Assembly (NCBI GenBank): GCA_004553095.1
Contig: SFMJ01000057.1
Span: 1 to 18,085, forward strand
DNA length: 18,085 bases
Origin: Bacteroidales bacterium
GTDB taxonomy: Bacteria > Bacteroidota > Bacteroidia > Bacteroidales > Muribaculaceae
Direction: 5' to 3'
In this document: positions 14,713 to 18,085 of the stretch, in pieces
How the letters are laid out: every line of letters begins with the position of its first letter
How positions within the stretch are numbered: position 1 is the stretch's first letter
The notes under the pieces: generated by a model
What the model saw: the letters and a program-made list of their open reading frames with translations, nothing else
Database searches by the model: none
Told to the model about the DNA's origin: nothing
Made by a program: the position numbers and the translations under genes

Positions 14713-16227
14713 ATGTTTTCAAATTTCTTAATCTGGTTTGTTATAGTTCCCATCATTATGATGGCAGGGCTTGCATGTTGCGGCAATAGCAATATGAAAG
14801 CCATCCGCGCCGTGATGGTGACTTGCTCCACCATCCTCCTGGCTATGGCCATCTATTTGGTCTACGACTTCCTCCAACTCAGAGCTGCCGGCAATACCGA
14901 CGAAATGCTATATACAGGAAGCTGGATGTGGTATGCTCCTCTTAATATCCATCTCGCTGTCGGCGTCGACGGTATCTCCGTCTTGATGCTCCTCCTCTCG
15001 GCGATTATCGTTTTTGCCGGTACGTTCGCTTCGTGGAAGATCGATCCGCTACCCAAGAATTTCTTCCTCTGGTTCGCGCTCCTCTCCACCGGTGTGTTCG
15101 GCTTCTTCATCTCGATCGACATGTTCACCATGTTCATGTTCTATGAGGTGGCTCTGATCCCGATGTATCTTCTTATCGGTGTCTGGGGCACAGGTCGCAA
15201 GGAGTATTCTGCTATGAAGCTTACTCTGATGCTTATGGGTGGTTCGGCATTCTTGATGCTCGGTCTCCTCGGCATCTACTGGCATAGCTCTGCCGACTCT
15301 TCGGCTCTGACTTGGAACATCCTCGAAATCTCGAAGAATGGTGCAATCCCCGCCGGCTGGCAGAACCTTCTCTTCTGCTTTACTTTCGTCGGATTCGGTG
15401 TGCTTGGCGCTATGTTCCCCTTCCACACTTGGAGCCCCGATGGTCACGCTTGTGCGCCGACTGCCGTCTCTATGCTCCATGCGGGTGTGCTTATGAAGCT
15501 CGGTGGTTACGGTTGCTTCCGTATCGCCATCTATCTTCTCCCCGCAGCCGCTACTGAGTTGGCTTGGATCTTCATCATATTGACAGGTATCTCGATCGTG
15601 TATGGTGCTTTCTCCGCTTGCGTTCAGACCGACCTTAAGTATATCAATGCTTATTCTTCGGTGTCACACTGTGGCATGGTGCTCTTCGCCATCCTGATGC
15701 TCAATCGCACTGCCATGACCGGCGGTATCCTTCAGATGCTCAGCCACGGTCTGATGACAGCCCTCTTCTTTGCTTTGATCGGTATGATCTACGGTCGTAC
15801 ACACACTCGCGACATCCGCGAGATGGGCGGTATGATGAAGATTATGCCTTACCTCGGTGTCTGCTACATGATCGCCGGTTTCGCTTCACTCGGACTCCCC
15901 GGTCTCTCAGGCTTCGTGGCTGAAATGACCATCTTCTTCGGTTCGTTCGAACATGCCGACTGGTTCCACCGCGGTTTCGTCATCGCTGCAACTACCTCGA
16001 TCGTGATTACTGCGGTCTATATCCTCCGCGTGGTCGGAAAGCTGATCCTCGGTCCTGTTCAAAATGAACATCACCTCCAGCTCACCGACGCATCTTGGTG
16101 GGAGCGTCTGTCTACGGCTACTTTGATCATCTGCCTCGCCGGAATCGGTTTCTTCCCTCAGTGGATCAACGAAACCATCCAGCAGAGCTTTACTCCGATC
16201 ATCAATGCCCTTAATTCTGTGATGTAA
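14713..16227 (+). CDS. nuoM: NADH-quinone oxidoreductase subunit M, antiporter-like (NuoM)
   Basis: NuoM is the middle antiporter-like channel of the membrane arm. The 504-residue protein has about 14 helices and keeps Glu145 (MFMFYEVALIPMYLLIG), Lys262 in AGVLMKLGGYG and Glu404 in SGFVAEMTIFFGS. One difference stands out by eye alignment. Where E. coli has FAVKMPVVPLHGW, with the pump lysine Lys234, this protein has FGVLGAMFPFHTW, placing Leu231 at the lysine position. The surrounding motif WSPDGHACAPTAVSMLHAG is also a variant form. Because the region reads smoothly with no frame problem, this is probably a lineage trait rather than damage. The gene lies 28 bases after nuoL and 36 before nuoN. 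Confidence 0.96.
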   Translation: MFSNFLIWFVIVPIIMMAGLACCGNSNMKAIRAVMVTCSTILLAMAIYLVYDFLQLRAAGNTDEMLYTGSWMWYAPLNIHLAVGVDGISVLMLLLSAIIVFAGTFASWKIDPLPKNFFLWFALLSTGVFGFFISIDMFTMFMFYEVALIPMYLLIGVWGTGRKEYSAMKLTLMLMGGSAFLMLGLLGIYWHSSADSSALTWNILEISKNGAIPAGWQNLLFCFTFVGFGVLGAMFPFHTWSPDGHACAPTAVSMLHAGVLMKLGGYGCFRIAIYLLPAAATELAWIFIILTGISIVYGAFSACVQTDLKYINAYSSVSHCGMVLFAILMLNRTAMTGGILQMLSHGLMTALFFALIGMIYGRTHTRDIREMGGMMKIMPYLGVCYMIAGFASLGLPGLSGFVAEMTIFFGSFEHADWFHRGFVIAATTSIVITAVYILRVVGKLILGPVQNEHHLQLTDASWWERLSTATLIICLAGIGFFPQWINETIQQSFTPIINALNSVM

Positions 16228-16263
16228 TTTCAACTCTTTTAGAAATTTATATATCGACATACA

Positions 16264-17736
16264 ATGGATTATTCACAATTCTGGGCGATGATGCCCGAAC
16301 TCATAATTCTCGGACTCTTCTTTATTGTCTTCATCCTCGATGTTTTCTCTAAAGATGGTAGCAATAAGAAGTTCTTAACTCCGGTCTCGACAATTCTGTT
16401 CGGTCTCGCTACGGTGGCCATCTGGGTCCTCCCTGCCGGAACGGAGGCTGTCTTCGGCGGTATGTATATCAATGACGCTGCGTGCAAGGCCATTAAGGCT
16501 ATCCTCAATATCGGCGTGTTTATCGTCTTCTTGCAGTCTGCCAAGTGGGTCGATAGCGACGAGGTCGCTATCCGTAAGGGTGAGTTCTATGAGCTTATGC
16601 TTGCAACTCTCTTCGGTATGTATCTCATGATTTCGGCTCGCCATTTACTCCTATTCGTTATCGGTCTGGAGACTGCCTCACTTCCCCTTGCCGCTATGGT
16701 GGCATTCAATAAGAAGCATTATGAAAGCCATGAAGCCGCTATCAAGTATATCCTTACTGCGGTCTTCTCTTCAGCCATCTTGCTGATGGGTCTTTCGTTC
16801 GTTTATGCTTTCTCAGGTGAAGGTTCTCTCTATTTCGAGGATATCCGCAATTCTGTAACCGGCCAAGCTAATTCCGGTCTTATGATCTGCGCTCTGGCTT
16901 TCGTGATCGCCGGTATCGGTTTCAAACTCTCTTTGGTGCCTTTCCACCTTTGGACTGCCGATACTTATCAAGGTGCTCCCACAGCCATCACTGCTTACCT
17001 CTCTGTTATCTCCAAAGGTGCTGCCGCTTTCACATTCTTCGTGATCTTCGTTCAGGCTTTCGGCACTCTCTATGAGGGTGTATGGGAATGGATGATGTAT
17101 GCTGTGATTATCGCCACGATCACCATCGGAAATATCTTCGCAATCCGTCAGAAGAACCTCAAACGATTCATGGCATTCTCTTCTATCTCTCAGGCAGGTT
17201 ACATCATGTTGGCAGTGGTAGGTAACTCAGCGATGAGCGTGAGCGCCCTGACTTACTATGTATTGATTTACGTAGTAGCCAACCTGAGCGTCTTCACCAT
17301 CATCTCATCTATTGAGGAGCACAACAACGGTACAGTTCAGATGGACAGCTACAATGGTTTGTACAAGACCAATCCACGTCTGGCATTCCTGATGACCTTG
17401 GCATTGTTCTCATTGGGTGGTATTCCTCCATTCGCCGGTATGTTCTCGAAGTTCTTCGTGTTCATGGCAGCAGTTGGTACACACGACATCCACACCACAT
17501 TGGGAGCCTGGGCATACGGCGTAGTATTCATCGCGTTGGTAAACACTGTTATCAGTTTGTACTACTACCTGCTCATCGTGAAGGCTATGTTCATCAAGCA
17601 CAGTGATAATCCGCTTCCTACTTTCCAGAGCGCATGCTCAACCAAGTTGGCGCTTGCTATCTGCACCGTAGGTATCGTAGCATTCGGTATTTGCTCATTC
17701 GTCTTCGACTGGATTTCAGTTGCAGTGAATGCGTAA
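16264..17736 (+). CDS. nuoN: NADH-quinone oxidoreductase subunit N, antiporter-like (NuoN)
   Basis: NuoN is the antiporter-like channel closest to the quinone site. The 490 residues include Glu136 (VIGLETASLPL), Lys161 (AIKYILTAVFSSA), Lys221 (GFKLSLVPFHLWTADTYQGA) and Lys251, matching charged residues of the E. coli protein. The late signature LKRFMAFSSISQAGY begins near residue 300. From there on the codon choice changes sharply. Before 17161, leucine is mostly CTC or CTT and tyrosine mostly TAT. After it, leucine is mostly TTG or CTG and tyrosine mostly TAC. The protein itself continues without a break, so the gene should work. It is the last gene before the terminator at 17754. Confidence 0.96.
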   Translation: MDYSQFWAMMPELIILGLFFIVFILDVFSKDGSNKKFLTPVSTILFGLATVAIWVLPAGTEAVFGGMYINDAACKAIKAILNIGVFIVFLQSAKWVDSDEVAIRKGEFYELMLATLFGMYLMISARHLLLFVIGLETASLPLAAMVAFNKKHYESHEAAIKYILTAVFSSAILLMGLSFVYAFSGEGSLYFEDIRNSVTGQANSGLMICALAFVIAGIGFKLSLVPFHLWTADTYQGAPTAITAYLSVISKGAAAFTFFVIFVQAFGTLYEGVWEWMMYAVIIATITIGNIFAIRQKNLKRFMAFSSISQAGYIMLAVVGNSAMSVSALTYYVLIYVVANLSVFTIISSIEEHNNGTVQMDSYNGLYKTNPRLAFLMTLALFSLGGIPPFAGMFSKFFVFMAAVGTHDIHTTLGAWAYGVVFIALVNTVISLYYYLLIVKAMFIKHSDNPLPTFQSACSTKLALAICTVGIVAFGICSFVFDWISVAVNA

Positions 17737-17753
17737 ATCATCAATAATTTATA

Positions 17754-17794
17754 AAAATCCCAGCAATCGGTAAAAGATTGCTGGGATTTTTTTT
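17754..17794 (+). terminator. Intrinsic terminator after nuoN
   Basis: Bases 17754-17768 and 17776-17790 form a perfect 15-bp stem (core ATCCCAGCAATC) with a 7-base loop, and an eight-T run lies at 17787-17794. It begins 17 bases after the nuoN stop and is the only convincing terminator in the window, so it probably ends the nuo-atp transcript. Because the stem also begins with an A-run, it could act on the minus strand as well. Confidence 0.93.
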
Positions 17795-17822
17795 GTTTTA
17801 TCTAAAATTTGCAGTACCTTTG
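17792..17822 (+). promoter_or_regulatory. Bacteroidales-type promoter of the DUF4250 gene
   Basis: TTTG at 17792-17795, 19 bases, then TACCTTTG at 17815-17822 is an exact match to the Bacteroides promoter consensus. The -33 element is made from the last T's of the upstream terminator. The start of transcription should be near 17827-17830, giving a leader of about 60 bases. Confidence 0.8.
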
Positions 17823-17832
17823 CACCCCGAAA

Positions 17833-17847
17833 GAGGCATGGTGCCTC
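17833..17847 (+). promoter_or_regulatory. Small hairpin at the 5' end of the DUF4250 leader
   Basis: GAGGCA (17833-17838) pairs with TGCCTC (17842-17847) around a 3-base loop, a few bases after the predicted transcription start. It may stabilise the 5' end of the short mRNA. The stem is only 6 bp, so the role is uncertain. Confidence 0.4.
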
Positions 17848-17888
17848 AAGTAATCAATAATAAATATTAATTAATCAATATAAAAAGG

Positions 17889-18074
17889 ATGGATAAGTTA
17901 CCAATGAATGATGTTCCGATGCTCGTAAGCGCTATCAACTTCCTGCTTCGTGACCACGAGTTTGATACACTCGATGAGATTTGTAATCACTTTAATGTAA
18001 ATCGCGCTGCCTTAGAGGCGAAAGTGGCTACTCAGGGCTTTGAGTGGTCAGAAGTGCAGCATAAATTCTGGTAA
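17889..18074 (+). CDS. DUF4250 family small protein
   Basis: A 61-residue protein of unknown function. The order of features resembles the DUF4250 family as I remember it: an N-terminal LPMNDVPMLVSAINFLLRD, then LDEICNHFNVNRAALEAKVA, and a short aromatic end EWSEVQHKFW. The middle part reads like a helix-turn-helix-type unit (a D/E-rich helix, the turn NVNRA, then a second helix), so nucleic-acid binding is conceivable but not shown. It has no signal peptide, membrane segment or cysteine cluster. An A-rich AAAAAGG directly precedes the ATG, and an exact promoter lies upstream. It is transcribed separately from nuoN, so a link to respiration is not implied. Confidence 0.75.
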   Translation: MDKLPMNDVPMLVSAINFLLRDHEFDTLDEICNHFNVNRAALEAKVATQGFEWSEVQHKFW

Positions 18075-18085
18075 AACCAAACATT

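Noticed and set aside
1..18085. CRISPR array, tRNA, rRNA, insertion sequence or attachment site
   Set aside because: Read on both strands, I found no spaced direct repeats, no tRNA-like cloverleaf, no transposase-like frame and no terminal repeats at the nuo/atp junctions.

Overview
The window comes from a Bacteroidales bacterium, most likely a gut anaerobe. The evidence is the Bacteroides-type atp gene order (D-C-B-E-F-H-A-G), a fused nuoCD, no nuoEFG, two promoters of the TTTG/TAnnTTTG type, and almost no Shine-Dalgarno sequences. Choosing a family within the order (Muribaculaceae-like codon style) would be a guess.

Layout: positions 2-109 are the tail of an unidentified gene. After a 168-base regulatory gap comes one plus-strand array of 18 genes: nuoA, nuoB, nuoCD, nuoH, then a complete F-type ATP synthase set (atpD, atpC, atpB, atpE, atpF, atpH, atpA, atpG), then nuoI, nuoJ, nuoK, nuoL, nuoM and nuoN. 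The ATP synthase set therefore sits inside the complex I operon, between nuoH and nuoI. I see no terminator inside the array. There is one good promoter before nuoA, followed at once by a 12-bp hairpin, and one strong intrinsic terminator after nuoN. A separate small gene (DUF4250 family) follows on its own promoter, whose -33 element is formed by the terminator's T-tract.

How the genes work together: the Nuo proteins form an 11-subunit-type complex I without the NADH-oxidising module. It takes electrons from an unidentified donor, reduces quinone and pumps protons. The FoF1 ATP synthase uses that proton gradient; its c subunit lacks the residues of the Na+ type. Joining the two sets in one transcript would tie their expression together.

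Four anomalies stand out. (1) atpA is broken: about 64 bases encoding the Walker B region and what follows are missing, which shifts the frame; the cause may be mutation or assembly. (2) The last third of nuoN abruptly uses different codons, suggesting recombination or a chimeric assembly. (3) NuoM has Leu where most homologues carry the pump lysine of the central half-channel. (4) The nuo/atp nesting itself is unusual.
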